Of a stretch of DNA of 11,044 nt, positions 1 through 7,252 are shown piece by piece. A program made the position numbers and the translations under genes. This stretch comes from an uncultured Opitutia bacterium. Its GTDB lineage: Bacteria > Verrucomicrobiota > Verrucomicrobiia > Opitutales > UBA953. Numbering within the stretch: position 1 is the stretch's first letter; each line of letters begins with the position of its first letter. The stretch is from the NCBI GenBank assembly GCA_903829855.1, contig CAIKRN010000090.1, positions 1 through 11,044 on the forward strand, given 5' to 3'. Below the pieces are notes generated by a model, which was not told the DNA's origin, made no database searches, and saw nothing but the letters and a program-made list of their open reading frames with translations.

Positions 1-276
1 GACTTTCTTTCGGTGCGCGCCTTAGCGGTCATCATGCTCTTCCTCGCCCGGACGACGCTTGATGCGGGAATTCGTCAACTCCCGGCCAGCCTTCTCGACG
101 CATCTATCAGTTACGGTTTTCTGGTGCTGTTCGGCTTCTGGTGGGCCGCCTCGCCGCCAGTCTTTAATCGACAATGCGACTGGGTTCTCGCTACTCCGGG
201 ACGTCACCGTTTCATCGGTGGTCTCCTGCTCGTTTTAGCGGCTGCTTGCTTGGCACAGTCGTTTCGCGTGTCGTGA
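1..276 (+). CDS. C-terminal part of an unrecognised small membrane protein
   Basis: The reading frame is open from the first base of the window, so the true start is probably upstream; the first possible start inside is GTG at 13. The visible part has two hydrophobic stretches, one around the SYGFLVLFGFWWAA segment and one near the C-terminus (GGLLLVLAAACLA), separated by a short polar loop with several Arg. It is therefore probably an integral membrane protein, but I do not recognise a family and give no function. The TGA stop at 274-276 overlaps the GTG start of gmk (273) in a GTGA arrangement, which suggests translational coupling and membership of the same operon. The clean overlap with a certain gene is the main reason to believe this frame is real. 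Confidence 0.5.
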   Translation, partial: DFLSVRALAVIMLFLARTTLDAGIRQLPASLLDASISYGFLVLFGFWWAASPPVFNRQCDWVLATPGRHRFIGGLLLVLAAACLAQSFRVS

Positions 277-866
277 GCCGAGCTTTGCTCATCGTCGTTT
301 CGGGACCTGCTGGGAGCGGCAAGACGACGCTGTGCGCTCGCCTGAATGAGGCTTACCCTCAGGCGATTCGTCGGGTCATCACCTGCACCACGCGCGCCCC
401 CCGACCCGGTGAAGTCGATGGCGTGGATTACCATTTTCTTTCCCGGGCAAACTTCGAGCAACAAGTCGCCGCCGGGGTCTTCCTCGAGCATGCCACCGTG
501 CACGGCAACCTTTACGGCCCTCGGGCGGTCGATGTCGCGGCCCACCTCGATGCCGGGTTTGACGCCCTGCTCAATGTCGATGTTCAGGGCGCCGCGACCA
601 TCCGGGCCAAGGGTGCCGCCGATGCGCGGCTCGCCGCTTCACTCGTCACGGTTTTCATCCGCGTGAGCGATCCGATTGAATTGCGCCGCCGCCTGACTGG
701 CCGCGGGACCGATCCGGCCGACGAAATTGATCGGCGCGTCGCGGCGGCGTCGGAAGAGCTCCTGCAGGCCGGCACTTACCAGCACCTCATCGAGAGTGGT
801 TCCCGTGAGGCCGATTTTACGGCGCTCGACGTTATTTATCGGGCGGAGAAACGGCGCCATCCATGA
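273..866 (+). CDS. gmk: Guanylate kinase
   Basis: Phosphorylates GMP (and dGMP) with ATP to give GDP in the cytoplasm, an essential step between GMP synthesis and GTP/dGTP. The product is 197 aa, normal for the family. The Walker A loop GPAGSGKTT is at residues 11-19. The GMP-binding signature is at about 40-55 (TTRAPRPGEVDG followed by VDYHF). FLEHATVHGNLYG covers 70-82, the NVDVQGA strand 101-107 and the lid GRGTD 143-147. I chose GTG at 273 because it places the P-loop at the usual distance from the N-terminus and overlaps the preceding stop as GTGA; an ATG at 174 in the same frame would add 33 unrelated residues inside the upstream gene. Oddities: the P-loop has Ala where Ser is usual, the YG[ST] guanine-contact site reads YGPR (Pro83), and the usual PPS after the FI strand is replaced by RVSDP. 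The stop overlaps polX as ATGA. Confidence 0.95.
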   Translation: MSRALLIVVSGPAGSGKTTLCARLNEAYPQAIRRVITCTTRAPRPGEVDGVDYHFLSRANFEQQVAAGVFLEHATVHGNLYGPRAVDVAAHLDAGFDALLNVDVQGAATIRAKGAADARLAASLVTVFIRVSDPIELRRRLTGRGTDPADEIDRRVAAASEELLQAGTYQHLIESGSREADFTALDVIYRAEKRRHP

Positions 867-2587
867 TGGAGAAAAGCGATATTGCGGGTGTGCTTGATGA
901 GATCGCGACCTTCATGGAGTTGACGGGCGAGAACCCGTTCAAGATCCGCGCCTACTCGGCTGGTGCCCGCATCCTTGAGAATATGACCGAGGACCTCGGC
1001 GAACTCATCGATAGTGGTAAGCTTGCCGACATCCCTGGCCTCGGCGAAGCGTTGGTCGACAAGATCACCACACTCCGCCGCGATGGGGTGCTCCCTTTCC
1101 ACCAGAAGCTTAAAGCTTCTATCCCGGCGGGCTTACTCGAGGTGATGCAAATCCCTGGTCTCGGGCCGAAAAAAGTGCGGGCCCTTTGGACGCAGCTGGC
1201 CGTCGAAGATCTCGCCAAGCTCAAAGAAGTTTGTGAAGCGGGCGCCGTCGCTGAACTGAAGGGCTTCGGCGAGAAGACGCAGGAGAAAATCCTCGAGGGA
1301 ATCAAGAACCGCATCGCTTACAGTAAGCGCCACCGCTGGTACGAAGCGGCGGCGGTCGCGGAGCCGATGCTGGCTGGGCTCCGGGCGCTTCCGCAGGTCC
1401 GGTTGGCCGAATCCGCCGGCTCACTGCGCCGCTCCCGTGAGACGGTCGGGGATCTCGACTTCCTCGTGGCCTCCTCCGAGCCCCAGCCGATCATGGATTG
1501 GTTCGTCGCTTATCCAGGGGTCAAAGAGGTCACTGCACACGGGGAAACTAAATCGAGCGTGCGCTTCGAGAACGGGCTGCAGGCCGATTTGCGGGTGGTC
1601 CCAGCCGCACAGTTTTATTTCGCACTGCATCACTTCACTGGCTCCAAGGAGCATAATGTCGCGATGCGCCACCGCGCATTATCCCGCGGGCTGAGCATGA
1701 GCGAGTGGGGTTTCAAATCGGTGGATGAGAAGACCCCGGCGCCGGGTGCCCAGAATGAGGAAGAAGTGTTCCGCGCCCTCGGCCTTCCGTGGATTCCGCC
1801 AGAACTCCGCGAAGGGAATGGCGAGATCGATGCAGCCGAAGGCGGTCAACTGCCGAGGCTTGTCCAGCTCTCCGACCTACGCGGCGCCTTTCATAATCAC
1901 ACGACGGAATCCGATGGTGATCACACCCTCGACCAAATGGCCGCGGCCGCCGAACAGCGCGGCTGGGAGTACCTCGGTATTTCCGATCACTCTAAGTCGA
2001 GCTTCCAAGCCGGAGGCCTCGATGAAGCGAGGCTCACCAAGCAGCTGGAAGCCATTGCGGAGCTCAACGCCTCACAAAAATACCGCCTACGGGTACTGAG
2101 CGGTAGCGAGGTCGATATCCTTAAGGATGGCACGTTGGACTTCGCTGACGACGTGCTCGCCCAGCTGGATTTTGTCGTAGCCTCCGTGCACAACCTTTTC
2201 ACCCTCGACCGCGAGGCCCAGACGGCGCGCATCATCAAGGCTATCGAGAACGAGCACGTCGATATGGTCGGTCACTTGACAGGACGGTTGCTCAACAAGC
2301 GTGAGCCCTACGATGTCGACATCGCTAAGGTTATCGATGCCGCCGCGGCGAATGACACCATCATCGAACTTAACGCCAACCCCTGGCGACTTGATTTGGA
2401 TTGGCGTTGGTGGCGCCGAGCGGCGGAGAAGGGCGTGCTCAGCTCTATCAATCCGGACGCACACGATATCGACCAACTGGATTTTGTCGCCCATGGGGTG
2501 CGTATTGCCCGGAAGGGTTGGCTGACGCCGGAGCAGGTCCTCAACACGCGTTCGCTGCCCGAAGTGCTCCGCTGGCTCGGTCGCTGA
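863..2587 (+). CDS. polX: Family X DNA polymerase with PHP domain (PolX)
   Basis: Bacterial PolX is a gap-filling DNA polymerase of base excision repair that also carries 3'-5' exonuclease and AP-endonuclease activities in its PHP domain. The protein is 574 aa, full length. The N-terminal 8-kDa-like region contains ENPFKIRAYSAGARIL (23-38) and two helix-hairpin-helix motifs, DIPGLGEALVDKI (56-68) and QIPGLGPKKV (96-105). The nucleotidyltransferase core has AGSLRR (185-190), GDLD with metal-binding Asp197 and Asp199, probable third Asp242, and FTGSKEHNVAMR (258-269). The C-terminal PHP domain keeps all expected metal ligands: His344, His346, Asp351, His376, Glu416, His443, His471, Asp532 and His534. 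Both active sites look intact. The ATG at 863 overlaps the gmk stop (ATGA); a second ATG follows at 866. GGAG at 845-848 is rather far for a ribosome binding site, so coupling to gmk is likely. Confidence 0.96.
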   Translation: MMEKSDIAGVLDEIATFMELTGENPFKIRAYSAGARILENMTEDLGELIDSGKLADIPGLGEALVDKITTLRRDGVLPFHQKLKASIPAGLLEVMQIPGLGPKKVRALWTQLAVEDLAKLKEVCEAGAVAELKGFGEKTQEKILEGIKNRIAYSKRHRWYEAAAVAEPMLAGLRALPQVRLAESAGSLRRSRETVGDLDFLVASSEPQPIMDWFVAYPGVKEVTAHGETKSSVRFENGLQADLRVVPAAQFYFALHHFTGSKEHNVAMRHRALSRGLSMSEWGFKSVDEKTPAPGAQNEEEVFRALGLPWIPPELREGNGEIDAAEGGQLPRLVQLSDLRGAFHNHTTESDGDHTLDQMAAAAEQRGWEYLGISDHSKSSFQAGGLDEARLTKQLEAIAELNASQKYRLRVLSGSEVDILKDGTLDFADDVLAQLDFVVASVHNLFTLDREAQTARIIKAIENEHVDMVGHLTGRLLNKREPYDVDIAKVIDAAAANDTIIELNANPWRLDLDWRWWRRAAEKGVLSSINPDAHDIDQLDFVAHGVRIARKGWLTPEQVLNTRSLPEVLRWLGR

Positions 2588-2592
2588 GGTCT

Positions 2593-2618
2593 CCTTACGG
2601 CTCGCCCTGAGGGTAAGG
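2593..2618 (+). other. Small hairpin between polX and kdsA
   Basis: CCTTAC (2593-2598) and GTAAGG (2613-2618) form a perfect 6-bp stem. Inside it, CTC (2601-2603) can pair with GAG (2609-2611), leaving a loop of about 5 bases. There is no T-run after it, so it is not a convincing intrinsic terminator. It lies in the 49-base gap just after the polX stop and 18 bases before the kdsA ATG, and could be a processing site, a weak attenuator or chance. Confidence 0.35.
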
Positions 2619-2636
2619 CCCGTCCTATCCTGCCGC

Positions 2637-3431
2637 ATGCTGCACGATAAGCGCCGTCTGCTCCTCATCGCTGGACCTTGCTCTCTTGAATCGGAGTCCA
2701 ATTGTCGGACCGTCGCCACGGAGCTCAAGGCCCTGGCTGCCCGCCACCCGGAGCTGAACATTATTTTCAAAGGTTCTTATGATAAGGCCAACCGTACGTC
2801 GCTCGGAGGTGATCGCGGGCCGGGCATGCAGGCCGGCCTCGACCTTCTCGCGATGGTGAAGAAGGATTACGGCTTCAACGTCCTCACGGATATCCATGGG
2901 CCGGAACAATGCGAAGCCGTCGGCAAGGTCGTCGACGTGCTACAGATTCCCGCTTTCATGTGCCGGCAGACGGACTTGCTTGTGGCCGCCGCCAAGACCG
3001 GCAAGGTCGTCAACGTGAAGAAGGGCCAGTTCCTTTCACCATTCGAAATGCGGTTCGTCGTCGATAAGCTTGAAGGTGCTCAGGCCGCCGAGATCTGGCA
3101 GACCGATCGGGGCACTACTTTCGGCTACCAGAACCTGGTCGTCGATATGCGCTCGTTCCCCATTATGGCTGGCTTCGGACATCCCACGATTATGGATGCC
3201 ACGCACGCGGTCCAGCTTCCAGGTGCGGCGGGCGGTGCTTCCGGAGGCCAGCGCGAATACGTGCCGGTCCTCGCCAAGGCCGCCCTCGCCGCGGGGGCCG
3301 ATGGTCTCTTCATGGAGACGCATCCGGACCCCGCGAAAGCGATTTCTGATGGGCCTTCGCAGGTGCCCTTGGCGGAGTTCCCCGCGTTGGTGGAAAGTTG
3401 CCTGCGCGTTTGGAAAGCCGTCCGCGCTTAA
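2637..3431 (+). CDS. kdsA: 3-deoxy-D-manno-octulosonate 8-phosphate synthase (Kdo-8-P synthase)
   Basis: Condenses phosphoenolpyruvate with D-arabinose 5-phosphate to give Kdo-8-phosphate, the precursor of the Kdo that links lipid A to the LPS core; it marks an LPS-bearing outer membrane. The protein is 264 aa, full length. Family landmarks are IAGPCSLES (11-19), FKGSYDKANRTS (44-55), TDIHGPEQ (84-91), RQTDLL (110-115), NVKKGQFLSP (126-135), FGYQNLVVDMR (162-172), DATHAVQLPG (187-196), GGQREYVPVLA (203-213) and METHPDP (226-232). Cys15 in GPC, together with His190, Glu227 and Asp238, matches the metal-dependent (Aquifex-type) class; the E. coli metal-free enzyme has Asn at the Cys position. 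The ATG start lacks an obvious Shine-Dalgarno sequence. The gene follows polX by 49 bases and ends at TAA inside a TTAA shared with the convergent menE stop. Confidence 0.96.
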   Translation: MLHDKRRLLLIAGPCSLESESNCRTVATELKALAARHPELNIIFKGSYDKANRTSLGGDRGPGMQAGLDLLAMVKKDYGFNVLTDIHGPEQCEAVGKVVDVLQIPAFMCRQTDLLVAAAKTGKVVNVKKGQFLSPFEMRFVVDKLEGAQAAEIWQTDRGTTFGYQNLVVDMRSFPIMAGFGHPTIMDATHAVQLPGAAGGASGGQREYVPVLAKAALAAGADGLFMETHPDPAKAISDGPSQVPLAEFPALVESCLRVWKAVRA

Positions 3432-4633
3432 GCAGTCAGCTTCGCGATGGCTTCTCGATCCGGCTTGCCGCTGGCATTCGTCGGCATGCTCGGCACGAAC
3501 ACGTAGCGACGCGGTCGGGCTGCAGGCTCCAGGGTTTCGCACGCTTGGCGGAGGGCGCTTTCGGTGGAGGCGGGCCCGATGACGCAGGCCGTCACGACTT
3601 CGCCCCAGCGGCCGTCCACCATCCCCAGCACGAGTGCCTCTTTGATCAGTCCGGTGGATAGGAGGGCTTGTTCGACGCGCGCCGGATCAACCTTCTCTCC
3701 GCCGGTGATGATTACGCGGTCAGCGCGGCCCGAAATCTTTACGCTCCCATCTGCAGTGACGTCGCCCCGATCGCCGCTTAGCCAAGGATTTTCGAGTGGG
3801 CTATCTGGCCATAGCCCAATACCGAGGGCGGACGTAGCAATGGTGACGACGCCATCGTCATTCGTTGCGAATGCCACACCGGGCAGGGGAATGCCGCGCA
3901 CGGTTTCACCGGACCAGATTTTTTCTGGCGGACAAAGTGCACAGGCCGCGGCGGTCTCAGTTGAACCGTAGGCGAGAAAGACGGGTAGCCGGAGCGTACG
4001 GATTTCGACGAGCAGCGGTGCCGGCACGGAAGATCCGCCGAGCAACACCACGTCGAACTGCCGTAACCAGGCTTCGCCATCGGCGCGCGCTAGTAGTCGC
4101 GATAGCTGCGCGGGAACGATGGAGATGACCTTGGTGCCCAGCATGGGGAATGGGACAGAGGGCAGGGCGGAGTTCTCGTCGAAGCGACCATCGATGATGA
4201 GATGGCGACCGCCGGTGGCACGCGCCCGAATCGCGGGCATGAAGCCACTGACATGCCACGGGGGCGTGCACGTCACGCCATGTAAGACCGGCGAGAGCCC
4301 GCGAGCCACGAGGGTGTCGCGCAAGCCGTGGGCCGCGGCCAGTAGCGTCTCTTGGGAATGGATGATGAACTTAACTTTTCCGCCCGTGCCACCCGTCGGA
4401 ATCATGACGCGGCCGCGCCAGTTCATCGGCCAGTCGCAGGTACCAAGCCCCCGCGGCTCTAGGCTACTCCCTTTGACCAAGGTGCCTCGTGGAAGTTGCC
4501 TCGCCGCTTCCGCGAGTTCGCTTTCCGCCCAGCGCGGATTGCCAAGGAATACGGGGAGCCCGGCGTCATGGGCACTGAGCACTTCATGCAGGTAGGCCTG
4601 CGGATCCGGATGGAATACCGCGACCGCACTCAT
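3428..4633 (-). CDS. menE: o-Succinylbenzoate--CoA ligase (MenE-type, short form)
   Basis: An adenylate-forming (ANL superfamily) enzyme; in menaquinone synthesis MenE activates o-succinylbenzoate to its CoA thioester through an acyl-AMP. The protein is 401 aa. The ATP-binding loop is TGGTGGKVK (80-88), the YGSTET motif is at 222-227, GDRGD at 287-291, the hinge region SGRADRVIITGGEKVDP at 301-317, and the C-terminal NASGKPDR carries the probable catalytic Lys390. The N-terminal part before the ATP loop is only about 80 residues, shorter than in most ANL ligases (MenE is usually about 450 or more residues), so this is a compact version rather than a visibly broken gene. ANL enzymes are hard to assign by motif alone; the call as MenE rests on the ATGA overlap with menC directly upstream. 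Its TAA stop shares TTAA with the kdsA stop on the other strand. Confidence 0.88.
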   Translation of the reverse strand: MSAVAVFHPDPQAYLHEVLSAHDAGLPVFLGNPRWAESELAEAARQLPRGTLVKGSSLEPRGLGTCDWPMNWRGRVMIPTGGTGGKVKFIIHSQETLLAAAHGLRDTLVARGLSPVLHGVTCTPPWHVSGFMPAIRARATGGRHLIIDGRFDENSALPSVPFPMLGTKVISIVPAQLSRLLARADGEAWLRQFDVVLLGGSSVPAPLLVEIRTLRLPVFLAYGSTETAAACALCPPEKIWSGETVRGIPLPGVAFATNDDGVVTIATSALGIGLWPDSPLENPWLSGDRGDVTADGSVKISGRADRVIITGGEKVDPARVEQALLSTGLIKEALVLGMVDGRWGEVVTACVIGPASTESALRQACETLEPAARPRRYVFVPSMPTNASGKPDREAIAKLTA

Positions 4634-5580
4634 GTCATCTCTGCCCAGAGGGTCTGCCAGCTGAGGTTGAGGAGCCCGCGCACAATCGGGCCAGGTTCAT
4701 GGCGATCGCGCCCGTCCATCTCAAAGCGGCCGAGCGTGTCGAAACCGACGGCATCTTTTCCAGGGTCTTGAGCGGCGAGCCAGAGGGCACCCTGGCGACC
4801 AAAGGCGGTTTCAAAGCAAGACGAGTAGACGACGGGGGTGGATCGCTGACGACGCCAGCGCAATAGCTCATCCCAGTCGCCGGCGAGGCATGGCTTGATC
4901 ACCACCGGCCCAGCCCAATCCACACCTGCGGGGGTGAGAAAGGATTCATCGAGCGCCACTTTTTCTGGCCCGAGTGAAGCGTAGCCCGGTTGGCCGGCGG
5001 CCATAGGTTGCTCGAGGAATTCCACCTTCGGCTGTTGGCGCACCCACTGCGTCCACTCGCGGGCCTGTTCCAAGTTAAACGCACCGTTAGCGTCGAGTCG
5101 CAAGCGAATGTCGTCGGGTGCTTCGTCGATGAGGCGGACGACTTCCTCCACGGCGGAATGGGCGCGCAGTTTGATTTTTATCGTGCGATAGCCTTGGGCA
5201 TATTTTTCCGCGAGGCCGGCGGCTGATATTTCCGTAAGCAATCCCGCACAGGTGAGCGAACCCGTGAAGGCTTCGATTTCATCCCAGTGTGCGCATGAGG
5301 AGAGGGCTGAACTCAGGCAGGGCAAGGTCGTCTGAGACGCACGCACTGCCGCGGATAGGTGGGAAAGGCTGCCTTTGGCGGACCGGAGGACTTCGGCGAT
5401 TTGGTCGCAGCTTTCGGTGGCAAATCCAGGCCAGGGGGCCGCTTCGCCATAGCCGATGCCCAGGTCGCTCTCAGTACGTAGGAGGATGCGATCGACCGAT
5501 TCCACCAAGCCGTGGCCAGTGGTGATAGGCTGCCGGAATCGGCGTCGCACCCTCAGAAAGTCGAATTTACCGCCGTTCAT
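4630..5580 (-). CDS. menC: o-Succinylbenzoate synthase
   Basis: Enolase-superfamily enzyme that dehydrates SHCHC to o-succinylbenzoate in the classical menaquinone pathway. The protein is 316 aa from the chosen start. It shows the superfamily catalytic set: KIK (Lys135/Lys137) on the second barrel strand, metal ligands Asp163 in RLDANG, Glu190 in EFLEQP and Asp211 in VALDES, and Lys229 in VVIKP. SSCFETAFG (253-261) resembles the substrate-binding loop of OSB synthases. I chose ATG at 5580 (reading MNGGKFDFLR) because the next in-frame option, TTG at 5607, adds nine residues unlike the family start, and GGAG lies 11 bases before the ATG on this strand. Members of this subfamily sometimes act on N-succinylamino acids, but the overlap with menE argues for OSB synthesis. 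The gene is divergent from guaB across a 92-base gap. Confidence 0.93.
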   Translation of the reverse strand: MNGGKFDFLRVRRRFRQPITTGHGLVESVDRILLRTESDLGIGYGEAAPWPGFATESCDQIAEVLRSAKGSLSHLSAAVRASQTTLPCLSSALSSCAHWDEIEAFTGSLTCAGLLTEISAAGLAEKYAQGYRTIKIKLRAHSAVEEVVRLIDEAPDDIRLRLDANGAFNLEQAREWTQWVRQQPKVEFLEQPMAAGQPGYASLGPEKVALDESFLTPAGVDWAGPVVIKPCLAGDWDELLRWRRQRSTPVVYSSCFETAFGRQGALWLAAQDPGKDAVGFDTLGRFEMDGRDRHEPGPIVRGLLNLSWQTLWAEMT

Positions 5581-5621
5581 CCCGATATCGTCTCCAATTA
5601 CAGCCAAGTCGCAAAATCAAT

Positions 5622-5650
5622 TTGCCACCCCCAAGGGGGGTGCCTAACAC
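5622..5650 (+). promoter_or_regulatory. Candidate guaB promoter with palindromic spacer
   Basis: TTGCCA (5622-5627, five of six to the -35 consensus) and TAACAC (5645-5650, only three of six to -10) are exactly 17 bases apart. The spacer is almost entirely a G/C-tract inverted repeat. The weak -10 makes this tentative, but the spacing is right and the start codon would follow at 5673. If correct, the RNA would begin near 5657 and the leader would be about 16 bases. Confidence 0.3.
5626..5642 (+). repeat. Perfect inverted repeat in the menC-guaB gap
   Basis: CACCCCC (5626-5632) and GGGGGTG (5636-5642) form a 7-bp perfect inverted repeat around AAG. The right half can alternatively pair with CACCC (5648-5652) as GGGTG-CCTAA-CACCC, optionally lengthened by CCAA (5631-5634) against TTGG (5654-5657). 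The two pairings exclude each other. It may be an operator, an RNA switch or a structure controlling guaB; nothing here decides between them. Confidence 0.5.
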
Positions 5651-5672
5651 CCTTTGGGGAAACCGACCACTC

Positions 5673-7247
5673 ATGGCCTCCTCGAAATCCCAGGGCCGCG
5701 TTTCCCTAGACGAACGCTTTTATCTGTCCGCGGACGGCTTCTTCACCGCCAACGCTGGGCTCGGCCTGACGTATGACGACGTCTCTCTAGCCACCCGTTA
5801 TTCTGAGGTCTTACCCCGGATGACTCGCCTAGATTCGTCTCTGTCCGACGTGCTTCCCCTCTCTCTACCCATTGTCTCGTCCGACATGGATACGGTGACC
5901 GAGCACCGCATGGCGATCGCGATGGCGCTTAACGGCGGCCTCGGACTGCTTCACTACAATATGTCCGAAGCCGAGCAGGTGGCCGAGGTCCGTCGGGTGA
6001 AGAACCATATTCACGGGATGATCGGTGACCCTGCGGTCGTTGCCCCAGACGATACTATCGCCCAAGTACTTGCTCGGATTGAGCGCGACGGGCTTGCCTT
6101 CAGCACCTTCCCAGTCACCGCCCCTGATGGAACCCTCCTCGGCCTCCTGCCTGGAAGCGCTGTCAAAGAGCGCCACGGCCAACGCAAGGTCGCTGCGGTT
6201 ATGATTCCGCGCGATAAAGTCTTCACCGTGGCCGAGAAAGATCTCGGCAAGGATCCGATCGCCACGGCTGACCGAAAGTTTTCCGACCACGTCGGCCAAA
6301 ACAAGCTCTTGGTGGTCGACGCCAAGAATCGTCTGCGAGGCCTATTCACCCTCAGTGACATTGAACGGATTTCGGAAGAGTCCCGCGCGCACGTGCGCCC
6401 GACCCGTGACGGCGACTTCCGTCTTCGCGTTGGGGTGGCCGTCTCCGTGCCGCGCACGGCGGAAGGTGAAATCGACCGCGCCCGCTTCCTCGCCCATGCC
6501 GCTGCCCTGATTGATGAAGGGGCTGATGCCATTGCCATCTCTACCGCCCATGGGCACACCAAGGGCGTGGGCGATGCCCTGCGTCTTCTCCGCAAATCCC
6601 ACCGGGAGATCACGCTCATCGCAGGGAATGTGACGAGCGGCGAAGGCGTGGAATTTCTCGCCGCCGCGGGCGCCGATACGGTGAAGATTGGTCAGGGCCC
6701 TGGCTCCATCTGCACGACCCGCATCGTGGCCGGCGTGGGCATCCCGCAGTTGACCGCACTTTATGTCGCCTCGCGCGCCGCCGCCAAGAAGGGCGTACGC
6801 ATCCTCGCTGATGGCGGCATCACCAAGAGCGGCGACATCGTGAAGGCCCTCACGCTCGCCGACGCGGTTATTCTCGGCGGCTTACTCGCCGGTAGCCGTG
6901 AAGCCCCAGGCAAGTTGATGGAAATCAACGGCAAGACGTACAAAGAATATCGCGGCATGGGTTCGCACGAGGCCATGCGTAAAGGCTCCGCCGCCCGCTA
7001 TGGCCACTCCTCCAGCGGCAAGTTTAGTAAAGTTGCCGCCGAGGGCATTGAGGCGTTGAAAGAAGTTTCGGGCACCGTCGATCAGGTGCTCGGCACCCTC
7101 GCTGGCGGCGTCCAGAGCGGCCTCGGATATCTCGGTGCCCAAAATCTCGCCGAGCACCGGAAGCGTGCCCGTTATATCCGCGTCACTCCGGCTGGTCAGC
7201 GCGAAGCTGCCCCGCATGATGTGATCGAAATCAAAGCCGGCTCCTAA
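5673..7247 (+). CDS. guaB: Inosine-5'-monophosphate dehydrogenase (divergent)
   Basis: Oxidises IMP to XMP with NAD+, the committed step of guanine nucleotide synthesis. The protein is 524 aa. An N-terminal barrel segment (LTYDDV 32-37, MDTVTE 72-77, GGLG 88-91) is followed by two CBS-type regulatory domains (about 115-235). The barrel then resumes with TAHGHT (291-296), the active-site loop GPGSICTTR (342-350, catalytic Cys347), LADGGITKSGD (378-388), YRGMGS (426-431), and the mobile flap ARYG (441-444, Arg442/Tyr443) with AEGIE (456-460). Unusual points: Ser290 stands where Asp normally precedes [ST]xHG[HN], GQGPGS replaces GIGPGS, the phosphate-binding GS reads GG (402-403) with one residue missing just before it, and the flap RYxQ reads RYGH. 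I chose ATG 5673, which has GGGGA 12 bases upstream; a TTG at 5622 lies in the palindrome region. The next gene follows after 5 bases. Confidence 0.92.
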   Translation: MASSKSQGRVSLDERFYLSADGFFTANAGLGLTYDDVSLATRYSEVLPRMTRLDSSLSDVLPLSLPIVSSDMDTVTEHRMAIAMALNGGLGLLHYNMSEAEQVAEVRRVKNHIHGMIGDPAVVAPDDTIAQVLARIERDGLAFSTFPVTAPDGTLLGLLPGSAVKERHGQRKVAAVMIPRDKVFTVAEKDLGKDPIATADRKFSDHVGQNKLLVVDAKNRLRGLFTLSDIERISEESRAHVRPTRDGDFRLRVGVAVSVPRTAEGEIDRARFLAHAAALIDEGADAIAISTAHGHTKGVGDALRLLRKSHREITLIAGNVTSGEGVEFLAAAGADTVKIGQGPGSICTTRIVAGVGIPQLTALYVASRAAAKKGVRILADGGITKSGDIVKALTLADAVILGGLLAGSREAPGKLMEINGKTYKEYRGMGSHEAMRKGSAARYGHSSSGKFSKVAAEGIEALKEVSGTVDQVLGTLAGGVQSGLGYLGAQNLAEHRKRARYIRVTPAGQREAAPHDVIEIKAGS

Positions 7248-7252
7248 TTCCC

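Noticed and set aside
174..275. Upstream ATG at 174 as start of guanylate kinase
   Set aside because: The extra 33 residues have no family likeness and lie inside the preceding gene; GTG at 273 gives a normal length and a GTGA overlap.
2593..2618. Intrinsic terminator after polX
   Set aside because: The hairpin is short and no T-run follows; it is kept only as a hairpin of unknown role.
2087..2770. A 227-codon frame on the - strand over the polX/kdsA junction
   Set aside because: It runs antisense to conserved PHP-domain and KdsA codons and shows no recognisable motifs.
5581..5607. TTG at 5607 as start of menC
   Set aside because: It adds nine residues unlike the family; ATG at 5580 has a GGAG upstream and begins just before the first conserved strand.
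5622..5672. TTG at 5622 as start of guaB
   Set aside because: It would translate the palindrome region into 17 unrelated residues; ATG at 5673 leads directly into a normal IMPDH N-terminus.
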